5,545 nucleotides of DNA. Source: Verrucomicrobiota bacterium. Its GTDB lineage: Bacteria > Verrucomicrobiota > Verrucomicrobiia > Chthoniobacterales > UBA6821. The notes below the pieces were generated by a model. That model was given only the letters and a program-made list of their open reading frames with translations, was not told the origin of the DNA and ran no database searches. Within the stretch, counting starts at the first letter, position 1, and each line of letters begins with the position of its first letter. Below, one piece after another: positions 5,368 through 5,545 of this stretch. The position numbers were made by a program, and so were the translations under genes. The DNA is taken from NCBI GenBank assembly GCA_016871655.1, contig VHCR01000108.1, positions 1 through 5,545 on the forward strand, given 5' to 3'.

Positions 5368-5545
5368 ATGCACCAAGAAATCATCCTTAAACGCGATTGC
5401 GACGCAATTCAGATTCCAAGCGGCACAACGCTAGTCCTTCCTGCTGGCACACAAGTTATCGTGACTCAGTCTCTCGGCGGCACGTTCACCGTAGCGACTC
5501 CAGGAGGCCTTGCACGCATCGATCAAAAAGATGCTGATGCTTTGG
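5368..5545 (+). CDS. sufT: Fe-S cluster maturation protein SufT, N-terminal part, cut by window edge
   Basis: From the ATG at 5368 the frame is open to the right edge, giving 59 visible residues. The sequence starts MHQEIILKRDCDAIQIPSGT and continues with LVLPAGTQVIVTQSLGGTFT and GGLARIDQKDADAL, the characteristic N-terminal domain of the long SufT family (TIGR03406-type). In those proteins this domain precedes a DUF59/MIP18 domain, and the full protein is roughly 180 residues, so the DUF59 part lies beyond the window. SufT-type proteins act in Fe-S protein maturation and are usually encoded in suf operons; the adjacent NifU-type scaffold agrees with that. No Shine-Dalgarno site precedes the ATG, only a short tandem repeat, but the N-terminal match supports this start. 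Confidence 0.9.
   Translation, partial: MHQEIILKRDCDAIQIPSGTTLVLPAGTQVIVTQSLGGTFTVATPGGLARIDQKDADAL

Overview
The window is a bacterial chromosome segment with an AT-leaning base composition and compact gene layout. Four genes lie on the minus strand in the left two thirds and four on the plus strand in the right third; the two outermost genes run off the window edges. The short psd paired with a Bacillus-type pssA, and a NifU/IscU scaffold next to sufT, together with few Shine-Dalgarno sites, point loosely to the PVC group (Verrucomicrobiota or relatives). This placement is low-confidence because no rRNA or other phylogenetic marker is present.

Left part, minus strand: psd (2831-3487), pssA (1979-2809) and a 407-residue protein of unknown function (759-1982) form a tight unit, with a 21 bp gap and then a 4 bp stop/start overlap. 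Psd and PssA are the two consecutive enzymes of phosphatidylethanolamine synthesis: CDP-diacylglycerol + serine gives phosphatidylserine, which is decarboxylated to phosphatidylethanolamine. Beyond an AT-rich inverted repeat (724-762) lies a Ser/Thr- and Gly-rich protein of unknown function, cut by the left edge (1-647). This gene and the 407-residue gene are the least explained part of the window.

Centre: psd and a plus-strand HD-domain phosphohydrolase gene (3594-4199) diverge from a 106 bp spacer. A 31 bp sequence in that spacer recurs in inverted orientation with only two mismatches just after the HD gene, so that gene is bracketed by an inverted repeat. The HD gene has a good -10 box seven bases before its ATG and no Shine-Dalgarno site, so it may be transcribed without a leader.

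Right part, plus strand: a fusion of a DUF1858-like Cys-pair domain to a rhodanese-like domain lacking the catalytic cysteine (4265-4840) overlaps by 8 bp a NifU/IscU-type Fe-S scaffold (4833-5327). After a 40 bp spacer containing a 14 bp tandem repeat comes the start of sufT (5368 to the window edge). This looks like the edge of an iron-sulfur cluster assembly operon, in which sulfur handling, scaffold and maturation factor would be co-expressed.

No tRNA, rRNA, CRISPR array, transposase or phage gene was seen, and no stretch of more than 300 bases lacks a gene.
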